The notes beneath the pieces were generated by a model. It worked only from the letters and a program-made list of their open reading frames with translations. It did no database searches and was not told the origin of the DNA. Source: Candidatus Poseidonia sp. (lineage in GTDB: Archaea > Thermoplasmatota > Poseidoniia > Poseidoniales > Poseidoniaceae). From it: 58,433 nt of DNA. Position numbers and translations under genes: made by a program. Positions 7,940-15,765 of the stretch are shown one piece after another. Position 1 is the first letter of the stretch. Every line of letters begins with the position of its first letter. The stretch is from positions 1-58,433 of the forward strand of contig JASLVM010000006.1 in assembly GCA_030741355.1 (NCBI GenBank), written 5' to 3'.

Positions 7940-9322
7940 ATGAACCGTGCGATAACGCTCCTCATCGTTGCCTGCCTCAGTCTGTCCACCGTCGCTCTTG
8001 GCGTAGCGGCAGACGATACACAAGACATTCCAGCCAATGCCCAAGCGACCGGCGTTCACGACGCCCTCGTGGCCGCACTCGGGCATGCTGAGCTGGTTGA
8101 GACGCTCCAGGGCGACGGGCCGTTCACGGTCTTCGCACCAACCGACGAAGCCTTCACGGCCGCCGGTATTGACCTCTCGACGTTTGACAATGATGAAGCA
8201 AACGCCACCCTCTCAGACATCCTCCTCTACCACGTCTATGCTGGCTCGGTGGCTGCAGCCGATGTCACGGACGGCATGGTGGCTACCATGGTCAACGGCG
8301 ACAACGCCACCTTCACCGTGGACAACGGTTCGGTGATGATCAACGACGCCAACGTAACCACGGCCGATGTGGTGGCAAGCAACGGAATCATCCACGTCAT
8401 CGACAAGGTCCTGATGCCCCCAGCTGATGAACCCCAACCGCAAGACATCCCAACCATAGCCACCAACACCGGCGTGCACAATTCCTTGGTGGCCGCCTTG
8501 ACACACGCTGGGCTGGTCGCAACGCTCCAAGGCGATGGTCCTTTCACGGTCTTTGCACCAACCGACGAAGCCTTCGCTGCAGCAGGTATCGACCTCTCGA
8601 CGTTTGACAACGACGAGGCGAACGCCACCCTCACTGACATCCTCACCTACCACGTCTATGCTGGCTCGGTGGCTGCAGCCGATGTTACCGACGGCTTTGT
8701 GGCCACCATGGTCAACGGCGACAACGCCACCTTCACCGTGTCAAACGGCACCGTGATGATTGGAGATGCAACGGTGACTTCCGCTGATGTCGCAGCTTCA
8801 AACGGCATCATTCACGTGATTGACAAAGTCCTCACGCCACCGGCCGATGAACCGGTCGTGGAAGAGCCCGTGGTCGTTGACCCGTTCGAAGGCATTGACT
8901 GTGCGGCGACCGTCGGCATCGATACCTCCGGCTACGCCTTCTCCCCAACCGTGGTGAACATCGCTGTTGGCGAGACGGTGTGTTGGTCCTGGGAAGACGC
9001 CAGCATGCCCCACAACGTCAAGCAAGTTGATGGCTTCAAGTCAACGGATTACGTCGTTGGAGGCGTTACCTCCGGCGCTGCAGCCTCAACCGTTGCCTTC
9101 TCGTACACCTTCACCGAAGACACCACCTTCTACTATGCATGCGAGCCCCACATCGGCTTGGACATGTTCGGCGAGGTGGTTGTTGGCGACGGTGGCGCAG
9201 AACCTGCGTCAGAATCTTCCGACGAGAGCGAAGACACTCCGGGCTTCATGGTCATCTCTACCGTGATCGCTGTCATCGGTGCGTTGGCCCTGATGGGCCG
9301 CCAAAACGAGCGAGACCTCTGA
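7940..9322 (+). CDS. secreted protein with two fasciclin (FAS1) domains, a blue-copper domain and a PGF-CTERM-like anchor
   Basis: The 460-residue product starts with a signal peptide (NRAITLLIVACLSLSTVALG). Two FAS1 domains follow (about residues 30-165 and 170-305), each with GPFTVFAPTDEAF and NGIIHVIDKVL motifs; FAS1 domains mediate adhesion at cell surfaces. Residues about 315-420 form a plastocyanin-like domain with likely type 1 copper ligands: His in MPHNVKQ and Cys, His and Met in YYACEPHIGLDM. After an acidic linker the protein ends with TPGFMVISTVIAVIGALAL plus a short polar tail, which matches the PGF-CTERM pattern cut by archaeosortase A and replaced by a lipid anchor. It should therefore be a surface-tethered adhesin with an electron-carrier or copper-binding head. 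The two FAS1 copies are nearly identical in DNA, about 420 bases apart. Confidence 0.88.
   Translation: MNRAITLLIVACLSLSTVALGVAADDTQDIPANAQATGVHDALVAALGHAELVETLQGDGPFTVFAPTDEAFTAAGIDLSTFDNDEANATLSDILLYHVYAGSVAAADVTDGMVATMVNGDNATFTVDNGSVMINDANVTTADVVASNGIIHVIDKVLMPPADEPQPQDIPTIATNTGVHNSLVAALTHAGLVATLQGDGPFTVFAPTDEAFAAAGIDLSTFDNDEANATLTDILTYHVYAGSVAAADVTDGFVATMVNGDNATFTVSNGTVMIGDATVTSADVAASNGIIHVIDKVLTPPADEPVVEEPVVVDPFEGIDCAATVGIDTSGYAFSPTVVNIAVGETVCWSWEDASMPHNVKQVDGFKSTDYVVGGVTSGAAASTVAFSYTFTEDTTFYYACEPHIGLDMFGEVVVGDGGAEPASESSDESEDTPGFMVISTVIAVIGALALMGRQNERDL
8051..8860 (+). repeat. tandem FAS1-domain duplication, unit about 420 bp
   Basis: Two tandem units of about 420 bases encode the two FAS1 domains. 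Long stretches match almost base for base, for example around 8170-8330 and 8590-8750 (GACCTCTCGACGTTTGACAA in both), pointing to a recent duplication or ongoing gene conversion. Confidence 0.8.
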
Positions 9323-9397
9323 AGTGGACAACGCTGATTTCATCGAGCACATCGACGTGTGCGAATCGTTGAAAATCAACACGGAGGGTCGCAGCAT

Positions 9398-10465
9398 ATG
9401 ATGCGGCGACACCTGCTTGCTGTCGCCCTCTTCCTTGTAGCGCTCTTGCTGGTGAGGCAACTCTATCCTTACGTCTCTGGAAATGAACCCAGTGTTGTTG
9501 ATGGGTACGAAGTCTCTCGAGTTGCTTCGGATTTGGGAGGTCCGACGTGTCTGGTGTGGGCGAACGGAACGCACCTCTTGGTATGTGACCGAGACCGCGG
9601 GGCCATTGTTGAACTCAACATCGAGACCGACCAGCGTCGCACGCTTCTGGACGGGCTCGACCGTCCGCATGGGCTTGTTCTTCACGAAGGCCGAGCCATC
9701 GTATCCGAAGCAGGGCGTTTGAGTTCCTATGCCGTTTCACAGGAGGGGTTGTTCGAAGCGCGGGACGTGTTGGTTTCAGGGGTTCCTGTTGGCAACCACC
9801 AGACCAACACCGTTGACGTCATGCCCAACGGCACCTTACTCTGGCACAGCGGGTCAACATGCAATGTTTGCAACGAAGAAGATTCACGAAACGCCGCCCT
9901 TCTTTGGGTCAATGCCACAACGGGCGATCACGGTGTTCTTGCGAGTGGCGTTCGAAACTCCTTTGATGGTGTTTGGGTTGAAGGCCACGGGTATTTTTTC
10001 ACCGACAATGGAAGAGATTGGGAAGGCGATCACCCGCCGGAGGAACTGAATTTCATGATTCCAGGTGAGAATTACGGCTGGCCAAACGATGAGCCAACAA
10101 CACCGGTGCCTGCTGGGACCCAGGCTCCTGTGGGAACGTGGACGCCGCACACGTCCATGAACGGCATCGATGTACGCCCTCTCCACTCATCACTTCCCGG
10201 CCTCTCTCCCGCTGAGGGTTTTACCTTGTACGCCACCGTTTACGGCTCATGGAACACCCTTCTGCCTCAAGGTCATGAAATTCTAAGAATCGATGTTTAT
10301 CCAGGCGATTCAGCGACCACCTTTACGACCGAAATCACTCGGTTTGCTTGGGACGCAGGAACGCCGTTGCCGTTGGTGTTTCACCCGGACGGCACCTTGT
10401 ATTACGCCACGTTTGGGAATGGCGGGTCCCTGTTCACCATCGACGCTCTCCCACTTGCGTCCTAA
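9398..10465 (+). CDS. membrane-anchored sorbosone/glucose dehydrogenase-like beta-propeller
   Basis: The 355-residue protein has an N-terminal signal or anchor (RRHLLAVALFLVALLLV) and then a six-bladed-propeller sequence of the PQQ glucose/sorbosone dehydrogenase type. Recognisable points are GGPTCLVWANGTHLLVCDRD, LDGLDRPHGLVLHEGR, NTVDVMPNGTLLWHSGSTCN, the diagnostic NGRDWEGDHPPEELNFM followed by ENYGWP, and a final blade with PLPLVFHPDGTLYYATFGN. Related enzymes oxidise sugars outside the cytoplasm using PQQ; whether PQQ is bound here cannot be told. The start is ATG 9398 (or 9401), preceded by GGAGGG at a normal ribosome-binding distance; the open frame extends to a GTG at 9359 without protein-like sequence. 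It follows the fasciclin/copper protein on the same strand, 75 bases on, so an extracytoplasmic redox pairing is possible. Confidence 0.8.
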   Translation: MMRRHLLAVALFLVALLLVRQLYPYVSGNEPSVVDGYEVSRVASDLGGPTCLVWANGTHLLVCDRDRGAIVELNIETDQRRTLLDGLDRPHGLVLHEGRAIVSEAGRLSSYAVSQEGLFEARDVLVSGVPVGNHQTNTVDVMPNGTLLWHSGSTCNVCNEEDSRNAALLWVNATTGDHGVLASGVRNSFDGVWVEGHGYFFTDNGRDWEGDHPPEELNFMIPGENYGWPNDEPTTPVPAGTQAPVGTWTPHTSMNGIDVRPLHSSLPGLSPAEGFTLYATVYGSWNTLLPQGHEILRIDVYPGDSATTFTTEITRFAWDAGTPLPLVFHPDGTLYYATFGNGGSLFTIDALPLAS

Positions 10466-10472
10466 CAGCGAT

Positions 10473-11138
10473 TCAGCTGAGCCGGTGAGCGAGCGCTTCA
10501 ATGGATTCTCCGGGCTCAGCCAGCGAGCGAACATAGCGAGCGACGGTGTGATTGGACCGTTGAAGGTCAACAAAATCGCCGCACCATTCCAGTGCGGTGG
10601 CGGGCGGGTTCTTTGAGTCCGAGGCTGATTCGACGGTCCACACCGAACAGCCGCTTCCATCGTCCGAAGCAATTTGAAGGCACCAAGGCGATGGAGCCAT
10701 TTTGCGTTGACTCGTCAAATGATGACGCTGGATGAATCGAACGATGCAATCGTCGACGATGTGGAGAATGCCCGCCTCGTTCAACATTTCCAAAACACCC
10801 TCATGTTCCGACCCCGGTTGGAACCAAAGCAGGGGCATGGCGCGTTGGTCAAATTTGACAATCAACTCCATCACCGCTTGTTTCGCCCGCTCAGGGGCGA
10901 GGAAGAACACCACCACCTCCGGTTGAACCCCGTCCTCAATGGAGGCCCGAACAGGCCTTCCAAGAATGGCGCCTCCGGCGTCATTCGGGTGGACGGGCAC
11001 CAACCTCCATCCTTTGTCTTGGAGATCATGAACGGCTTGGTGCGCTGGCCTTTCGGGCTTGAGTCCAGCGCCAAGGATGTGAATCGATGAGGCTTCGCTG
11101 ATCACGCCTTGAATGGCAGGATGAGCATCCCGAAGCAT
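10473..11138 (-). CDS. CoA-binding-domain (YccU-like) protein with C-terminal extension
   Basis: The first 125 or so residues match the CoA_binding_2 Rossmann domain: IHILGAGLKPERPAHQAVHD, GWRLVPVHPNDAGGAILGRP, PEVVVFFLAPERAKQAV and PLLWFQPGSEHEGVLEML. Proteins with this domain alone are about 140 residues; this one is 221, with an extra C-terminal part (from about residue 135) that I do not recognise and that contains two Trp/Cys-bearing strands. The precise role of the family is not established. The gene is convergent with the propeller gene (8-base gap) and divergent from the SDR gene. A TTTGAAAAGGG box about 25 bases upstream of the ATG suggests its own leaderless promoter. Confidence 0.75.
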   Translation of the reverse strand: MLRDAHPAIQGVISEASSIHILGAGLKPERPAHQAVHDLQDKGWRLVPVHPNDAGGAILGRPVRASIEDGVQPEVVVFFLAPERAKQAVMELIVKFDQRAMPLLWFQPGSEHEGVLEMLNEAGILHIVDDCIVRFIQRHHLTSQRKMAPSPWCLQIASDDGSGCSVWTVESASDSKNPPATALEWCGDFVDLQRSNHTVARYVRSLAEPGESIEALAHRLS

Positions 11139-11157
11139 GGTTATTTTTTACAGCAAT

Positions 11158-11168
11158 CCCTTTTCAAA
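11158..11168 (-). promoter_or_regulatory. TATA-like box (TTTGAAAAGGG) for the CoA-binding gene
   Basis: Minus-strand TTTGAAAAGGG centred about 25 bases before the ATG at 11138. It is one base-class away from the TTTGAAATAGGG box of the Lrp gene. Confidence 0.4.
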
Positions 11169-11193
11169 CGCTGTTCAACCCCCTAAAACAGCA

Positions 11194-11201
11194 GTATAAA
11201 A
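11194..11201 (+). promoter_or_regulatory. TATA box for the SDR operon
   Basis: TATAAAAG centred about 27 bases before ATG 11225. The spacing makes 11225 (MSKSFLLIGG) the likely leaderless start rather than the in-frame ATG at 11207. Confidence 0.55.
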
Positions 11202-11224
11202 GGAACATGAAGTGTAATGAATCC

Positions 11225-11956
11225 ATGAGCAAATCATTTCTTTTGATAGGAGGCAGCAGCGATATCGCCCGCCATTTGGCCTCAATGTTGCTTGAAGACG
11301 GCCACCGCGTAACGCTCCTCGCACGGGACAGTGACCGCGTCACCGACCTTGTTGAGCAGGGCGCCGACTTGGTTCAAGGCGATGCTTTGGACGAAGCAAT
11401 CGTCCAGGACGCCGTGGCCCATGCGGTGGAACAGGGCGAACACGGGCTGTCTGGGATGGCCCACTTGGTTGGCTCCATCGCCCTTCGCCCGCCCCACGCC
11501 ACCAAACTGGAAGATTTCACCGCCGTTCTCCATACCAACCTCACTTCGGCTTTTCTCGCTCTCAAGACGGCGGGAAAGGCGATGCTCAAACCCGGTACGG
11601 GGCGCATGGTGTTCACCTCAAGTGTGGCTGGAAGTTATGGACTGACCAATCACGAAGCCATCGCAGCTGCGAAAGGCGGGATTGAAGCCATGGTACGTTC
11701 GGCTGCGTCGACTTATGCGCAACGCGGCCTTCGTGTGAACGCTGTTGCCCCGGGGCTGACCGAAACCCGGCTCGGTGGGCGTGTATTGCGCTCCGATGCC
11801 ATCAGGGAAGCGTCGGTCGGCATGATTCCGCTCAAACGGATCAACGAACCCTTGGAAATCGCTCAGAGCATGCATTGGTTACTCACGGCCGCCCCAGACA
11901 ACCTGACAGGGCAAATTCTCCATCTTGACGGTGGCATGTCAAACATCAGGGGTTGA
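11225..11956 (+). CDS. short-chain dehydrogenase/reductase (SDR) lacking the catalytic Tyr
   Basis: A 243-residue SDR-family protein. The nucleotide-binding loop is FLLIGGSSDIARHLASMLL, the strand after it ends in LLARDSDR, and the catalytic-Ser region reads MVFTSSVAGSYG. The C-terminal PGL-T and LTGQILHLDGGMSN segments are typical. Where the family has YxxxK, this protein has HEAIAAAKGG: the Lys is kept but the Tyr position is Ile (codon ATC at about 11663). Either it catalyses a reaction without the Tyr or it is a binding protein. It is the first gene of a tight run with an FAD oxidoreductase (3-base gap) and a Rieske protein, so it probably acts with them. The start was chosen from the TATA box spacing. 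Confidence 0.85.
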   Translation: MSKSFLLIGGSSDIARHLASMLLEDGHRVTLLARDSDRVTDLVEQGADLVQGDALDEAIVQDAVAHAVEQGEHGLSGMAHLVGSIALRPPHATKLEDFTAVLHTNLTSAFLALKTAGKAMLKPGTGRMVFTSSVAGSYGLTNHEAIAAAKGGIEAMVRSAASTYAQRGLRVNAVAPGLTETRLGGRVLRSDAIREASVGMIPLKRINEPLEIAQSMHWLLTAAPDNLTGQILHLDGGMSNIRG

Positions 11957-11959
11957 AGC

Positions 11960-13204
11960 ATGAAGATTGCAGTGGTCGGGGGCGGTCTAGCAGGACTGGC
12001 CATCGCACTCGGCTGTGAGGAAAACGGGTACAACGTGACGTTGTTTGAGGCTTCGACCGAACTTGGTGGGCGGATGAAAACACTTCGAGAAGGCAACCAT
12101 CCGCTCGATGTCGGATTTCACGTGCTCCACACCGCCTATTCCACGGTGAAAGACTGGATCGACCTCGACGCCCTCCACATCAAACCCATGGATGCCTGCA
12201 CCATGACCATTGCACCCTCCACCGGTCGCCGGCGCCTCCTCGGTGATGCTCTAAGAAGCCCCCGATACCTGTTCCCGACCCTCAAATCGGTCGGCGTATT
12301 TGACGGTCTTCGTTTCCTTCGATGGCGCATGCGCACCTCTGCACGCGACCTCGAGCGGGGCATGGATGAACCGACACCTTCCATTGCCGATGGCCTCCAC
12401 CAACGCAATTTCCGACCATCAACACAGCGAGTCTTGCGCTCTCTGTTCACCGGGATAACGCTCGACCCTACGCTTTCTGAACGGATCGCCTTTGCAGATT
12501 TCACATGGGGGGCCATGTCGCATGGAAAGATGGTCATGCCTCGAGACGGCATCGCCGCTGTACCGCACCAACTGGCTGCACGTCTGCGCTCCACGGAGGT
12601 CCGATTGAACACGCCCGTGGAAGCGGTCACCAAATCCAACGTCGTTGTCAACGGTCAAAGGGAAGTGTTTGACCGGGTCGTTCTGGCCGTCCCTCAACAC
12701 GTAGCGCAGAGGATGTTGCCGGGCTCCGTTGGAGAACACCGACCCAACGAACGAAGGACGACCACGGTGGTGTTCGTTGCTCCTGAAGCGCCGTTCAAGC
12801 AAGCGCGCCTGTTGTTGAATGAAGAGTGGGGCGAAGACGGACACCGCGTCCTTCACGTGCATCTTCCAACCAATCTTCACCCCCACCCCGATGGCCATCA
12901 TTGGGTGGTCGCCACCCTGGTGGGTGAAGACGCAGAAGAGGTGGATGTCGAAGCGGTGAAGACCGAGTTAATCGAATGGTTTGGGGCTTCAGTCAATCGA
13001 TGGTCACTCCTCACCACCACCACGGTAAGGCATGCCTTGCCCCACATTGACCCTTTACATCATGCACGAACACTTCCAGAGATTGAAATCGACGGGATTC
13101 TTTTGGCAGGAGACCATCGAACCCACCCGTCCGTTCAGGGAACGCTCCGAAGCGCTGAACGAGTGCTCAAACACCTCGACATTCCTGTTCCAAGGAGGCC
13201 GTAA
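11960..13204 (+). CDS. FAD-dependent amine-oxidase/phytoene-desaturase-like oxidoreductase
   Basis: The 414-residue protein opens with the dinucleotide-binding motif IAVVGGGLAGLAIALGCEE followed by LFEASTELGGRMKT, the hallmark of the NAD(P)-binding Rossmann/amine oxidase superfamily that includes carotenoid desaturases. A mid-protein DRVVLAVPQHVAQRML and the C-terminal FAD motif IDGILLAGDHRTHPSVQGTLRSAERV (the second half of the FAD site) are present. The substrate is unknown; hydrophobic substrates such as isoprenoids are common for relatives. It is the middle gene of the SDR-FAD-Rieske run: 3 bases after the SDR stop and 1 base before the Rieske ATG, so the three are almost certainly co-transcribed and translated together. 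Confidence 0.88.
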   Translation: MKIAVVGGGLAGLAIALGCEENGYNVTLFEASTELGGRMKTLREGNHPLDVGFHVLHTAYSTVKDWIDLDALHIKPMDACTMTIAPSTGRRRLLGDALRSPRYLFPTLKSVGVFDGLRFLRWRMRTSARDLERGMDEPTPSIADGLHQRNFRPSTQRVLRSLFTGITLDPTLSERIAFADFTWGAMSHGKMVMPRDGIAAVPHQLAARLRSTEVRLNTPVEAVTKSNVVVNGQREVFDRVVLAVPQHVAQRMLPGSVGEHRPNERRTTTVVFVAPEAPFKQARLLLNEEWGEDGHRVLHVHLPTNLHPHPDGHHWVVATLVGEDAEEVDVEAVKTELIEWFGASVNRWSLLTTTTVRHALPHIDPLHHARTLPEIEIDGILLAGDHRTHPSVQGTLRSAERVLKHLDIPVPRRP

Positions 13205-13205
13205 A

Positions 13206-13592
13206 ATGACATGGCATAATGTGATGAAATCAAGCAAATTGAAACCCGGCAAGAAGAAAATGAAGACGGTAAAGGGGAAGATGGTGATGGTGGGCCGTCA
13301 AGGCACCGCCCTGTTCGCCACCGAAGCGCTCTGCCGCCACATGCGATGGCCACTTGCTTGGGGAGCGAAGGTTGAGGACGACTGTGTTCGATGCCCGCTT
13401 CATCAAACGACGTACAATTTGGACGACGGGTCGGTCGTTGAGTGGTCACCGTTTCCTTTGCTTCCCCTGTACGGCAAATTGGTGGGCGCCATGTCGAGGA
13501 AGAAGGACCTCCGAATTTACGAGATCCGGGAACAGGACGGGATGATTCAAGTGAATTTTTCACCACCAGAACCCGTTGATGCGACCTCATAA
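13206..13592 (+). CDS. Rieske [2Fe-2S] ferredoxin-like protein
   Basis: A 128-residue protein with a complete Rieske cluster motif: C43-x-H45 and, 17 residues later, C63-P-L-H66 (ALCRHM and VRCPLHQTTYNL). The two Cys and two His bind a [2Fe-2S] cluster used for one-electron transfer. The N-terminus is basic and there is no membrane segment, so this is a soluble ferredoxin-type Rieske protein and not a cytochrome bc1 subunit. The ATG at 13206 lies 1 base after the FAD oxidoreductase stop, and I chose it because the frame upstream overlaps that gene and looks random. It is a natural electron donor or acceptor for the FAD enzyme, but that is inferred from gene order. Confidence 0.88.
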   Translation: MTWHNVMKSSKLKPGKKKMKTVKGKMVMVGRQGTALFATEALCRHMRWPLAWGAKVEDDCVRCPLHQTTYNLDDGSVVEWSPFPLLPLYGKLVGAMSRKKDLRIYEIREQDGMIQVNFSPPEPVDATS

Positions 13593-13664
13593 TGATAGCC
13601 GGGTTCGAACACCCAAGCGTGCTGGAGGGGTGATGAAATCGACCTGCTTGTTCCGCTTGGCCTC

Positions 13665-14384
13665 TTGGGCTGCCTCTTTGCCGCGGCCCTCACCGTCCCC
13701 GCTGGTTTCGGGCTTGCCACGATGACGACGCCACTGTTTCTGATTTGGTTTGAACCGCATCATGCCATCGCTGGAGTGGCCATCGTCCACGGGGCTCACA
13801 ACGCCATGAAATCCCGTATGCTCAGGCAGCATATCGATGGTGATGCTCTCCGCCGATTTGGCTGGGCCCTCCTCATCGGTGCTCTGATGGGCGCGCTTCT
13901 CCAAAGCGTCATTCCCCCCGACCCTCTTCTGCTCTTGGTGGGCATCGCTCTCATCGTCTTACCCGTCCTCAAAATCAGCGAATCATGGACGTCCATCCGC
14001 CTGCCAGAGGCTGAAGACCGCCTTGGCGGCCTTGGCTCTGGGTTTCTTGGCGGTTTGACCGGCCATCAGGGAGCGCTTCGTGCGATGTTTCTCAAACAAC
14101 GCCTCCCCGATAAATCAGAGTACGCAGCTACCGCCGCCGTCCTCGCGCTGGTGGTTGATGCGACGAGAATTCCGATCTATCTTTGGAACGATAGCACGGT
14201 TTTGACCGTCGATGCATGGTTGCTGGGAGGCTTTGTCATCGCCGCTCTCCTCGGTGCACAAATCGGTCGCATTTGGTTGGAAAAATGGAAGAGCGACGAC
14301 ATCCAAAAAGGGATCATGGTCGGTCTTGTTCTCTCTGGAGTGCTCTATGTCAGAGAGGCGCTTCTTGCCCTCTCATTGACGTGA
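13665..14384 (+). CDS. TauE/SafE-like membrane permease
   Basis: A 239-residue integral membrane protein with about seven hydrophobic segments. Features of the TauE/SafE (sulfite exporter or anion permease) family are the N-terminal GFGLATMTTPLFLIWFEPHHA, HGAHNAMKSRML, the repeat-like second half GGLGSGFLGGLTGHQGALRA and the final GAQIGRIWLEKWKSDDIQKG. It probably exports a small anion or sulfur compound. The start is uncertain. TTG at 13665 is the first common start codon in frame, yet the codons before it (GDEIDLLVPLGLLG, back to about 13629) look like real N-terminal sequence with no ATG or GTG, so a rare start or a sequence error may be involved. The 3-prime end overlaps the convergent aminotransferase by 12 bases. 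Confidence 0.75.
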   Translation: MGCLFAAALTVPAGFGLATMTTPLFLIWFEPHHAIAGVAIVHGAHNAMKSRMLRQHIDGDALRRFGWALLIGALMGALLQSVIPPDPLLLLVGIALIVLPVLKISESWTSIRLPEAEDRLGGLGSGFLGGLTGHQGALRAMFLKQRLPDKSEYAATAAVLALVVDATRIPIYLWNDSTVLTVDAWLLGGFVIAALLGAQIGRIWLEKWKSDDIQKGIMVGLVLSGVLYVREALLALSLT

Positions 14385-15512
14385 TTCGAGCCACACCCGA
14401 AGGCGGCGAACACCTTCGTGAATGTTGGCAATCGAGGTGGCGTAGCTGATTCGAATCAACCCATCTCCCCCTTCCATCAGGGAACCGGGTATGACTTGCA
14501 CTTGGGCGTTTTTGAGCGCATCTTGAGCAAATTCGATGTCCGTGAGACCCGTGCCGGTGATGTCGGCGAGAATGTAGAACGCCCCCTCAGGTTCGGGAAC
14601 AACAAATCCTGGTAGCGACGAAAGGCCCTGATGCATCAACAACCGGCGTTCGGCAAAAGCGTCTTTCATCACTTGGACCTCCTCATCAAGTGAGAGGGCT
14701 TTGGCCGCAGCGGACATCAAGAAGGTGGGGACATGGGTTGCAGAACTGACGTTGATGGTTTTCACCCCGTCCATCACCTTGGTTGGACCTGTAATCCATC
14801 CCAGTCGCCAACCGGTCATGGCCCATCCTTTGGACCAACCTCCGATGGTGATGGTTCGTTCACTTCCTCCCTCAAAGGCGCAGGGCGAGGTGTAGCCAAC
14901 ATCGGTCCAAACGAGGGTGGAGTAGATCATGTCATCAAGAATCCAAAGGTCGTGTTTGACGGCAAAATCAACGAGTCGTTTGGTTTCTTCTGGTGTGTAA
15001 ACCGCACCGGTTGGGTTGTTGGGCGTGTTGAGGATGATGGCTTTCGTGTTCTCGTTGACGTGCGCTTCGAGTTCGTCAAAATCCGGGTGGTAGTTGTCTC
15101 TTCGTACAGGAACGTGAACGGGGAGCGCTCCTGTGAGGCGGACCATGCCGTCGTAAGAAGGCCAAGCAGGAGAGAGGAGGAGGACTTCATCACCGGGTGC
15201 GAGGACCGCCATCATTCCGTAGAACAGCGCCTGCTTGCAACCGGGCGTGACCACCACGTCGTTGGGGTCGACGTTGATGTCAAATTGGGTCAAATGCTGT
15301 TGAACGGCCTCGCACAAAGCGACCGTTCCTTGGGGGCGCGTATAGGCGGTCTCACCTCGGTCCAAGGAGGCCTTTGCCTCGTCAACAACGGGCTGCGGCG
15401 TTCCAAAATCGGGTTGGCCGACGGTGAACCGAACCACCTCAGGGCCGGGCGGCGCAAGAAAGGCGGCAAAACCGATACCAACCTGACTCAAGACGGGATT
15501 GATTTCGGGCAT
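14373..15512 (-). CDS. class I/II pyridoxal-phosphate aminotransferase (aspartate aminotransferase-like)
   Basis: The 379-residue enzyme has the fold-type I aminotransferase signature: FTVGQPDFGTPQPVVDEAK, GETAYTRPQGTVALCEAV, VVVTPGCKQALFYGMMAV, LNTPNNPTGAVYTPEET, the Schiff-base lysine in GGWSKGWAMTGWRLGWI, and the C-terminal GDGLIRISYATS. It transfers an amino group between an amino acid and a 2-oxoacid with PLP; aspartate, aromatic amino acids or alanine are the likely substrates, and sequence alone does not choose. Length is typical and no key residue is missing. It is transcribed against the permease gene and towards it, with tRNA-Cys just upstream on the same strand. Confidence 0.93.
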   Translation of the reverse strand: MPEINPVLSQVGIGFAAFLAPPGPEVVRFTVGQPDFGTPQPVVDEAKASLDRGETAYTRPQGTVALCEAVQQHLTQFDINVDPNDVVVTPGCKQALFYGMMAVLAPGDEVLLLSPAWPSYDGMVRLTGALPVHVPVRRDNYHPDFDELEAHVNENTKAIILNTPNNPTGAVYTPEETKRLVDFAVKHDLWILDDMIYSTLVWTDVGYTSPCAFEGGSERTITIGGWSKGWAMTGWRLGWITGPTKVMDGVKTINVSSATHVPTFLMSAAAKALSLDEEVQVMKDAFAERRLLMHQGLSSLPGFVVPEPEGAFYILADITGTGLTDIEFAQDALKNAQVQVIPGSLMEGGDGLIRISYATSIANIHEGVRRLRVWLESRQ

Positions 15513-15593
15513 GATGCTCCTCTCCTATCTGTGGTCTGCTGACCAGTTTTCCCTTTGAAGGCTCGTATGATATTTTCAAAATGAGAAGTGTTT

Positions 15594-15667
15594 TGGAGCA
15601 CGGACGGAGATTCGAACTCCGGTCTCAGGATCTGCAGTCCCGCTCATAGCCACTCTGACATCCGTGC
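15594..15667 (-). tRNA. tRNA-Cys (anticodon GCA), CCA encoded
   Basis: Minus-strand cloverleaf: acceptor GCACGGA pairs with TCCGTGC, the T arm is CGGAG-TTCGAAT-CTCCG, and the anticodon stem-loop CGGGA-CTGCAGA-TCCTG places GCA at 34-36. Discriminator T is followed by an encoded CCA. No intron. Position 26 is G, the site that Trm1 methylates. Confidence 0.95.
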
Positions 15668-15690
15668 TGTATTCACGCCCAGCGGCATGA

Positions 15691-15700
15691 CCTATTTCAA
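15691..15700 (-). promoter_or_regulatory. TATA-like box (TTGAAATAGG) for tRNA-Cys
   Basis: Minus-strand TTGAAATAGG centred about 29 bases before the tRNA 5-prime end. Confidence 0.5.
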
Positions 15701-15735
15701 CGCGCCTTTACCCTCTATGGCAAGGCGGGAGGATT

Positions 15736-15743
15736 GTTTAAAC
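15736..15743 (+). promoter_or_regulatory. TATA-like box (GTTTAAAC)
   Basis: GTTTAAAC centred about 27 bases before ATG 15766, consistent with leaderless transcription of the membrane protein gene. It is divergent from the tRNA-Cys promoter. Confidence 0.45.
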
Positions 15744-15765
15744 GGATTCACAACTACCATCCACC

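Noticed and set aside
13032-13205. Upstream extension of the Rieske frame
   Set aside because: It lies inside the FAD oxidoreductase gene in another frame; the Rieske protein has a good ATG 1 base after that gene's stop.
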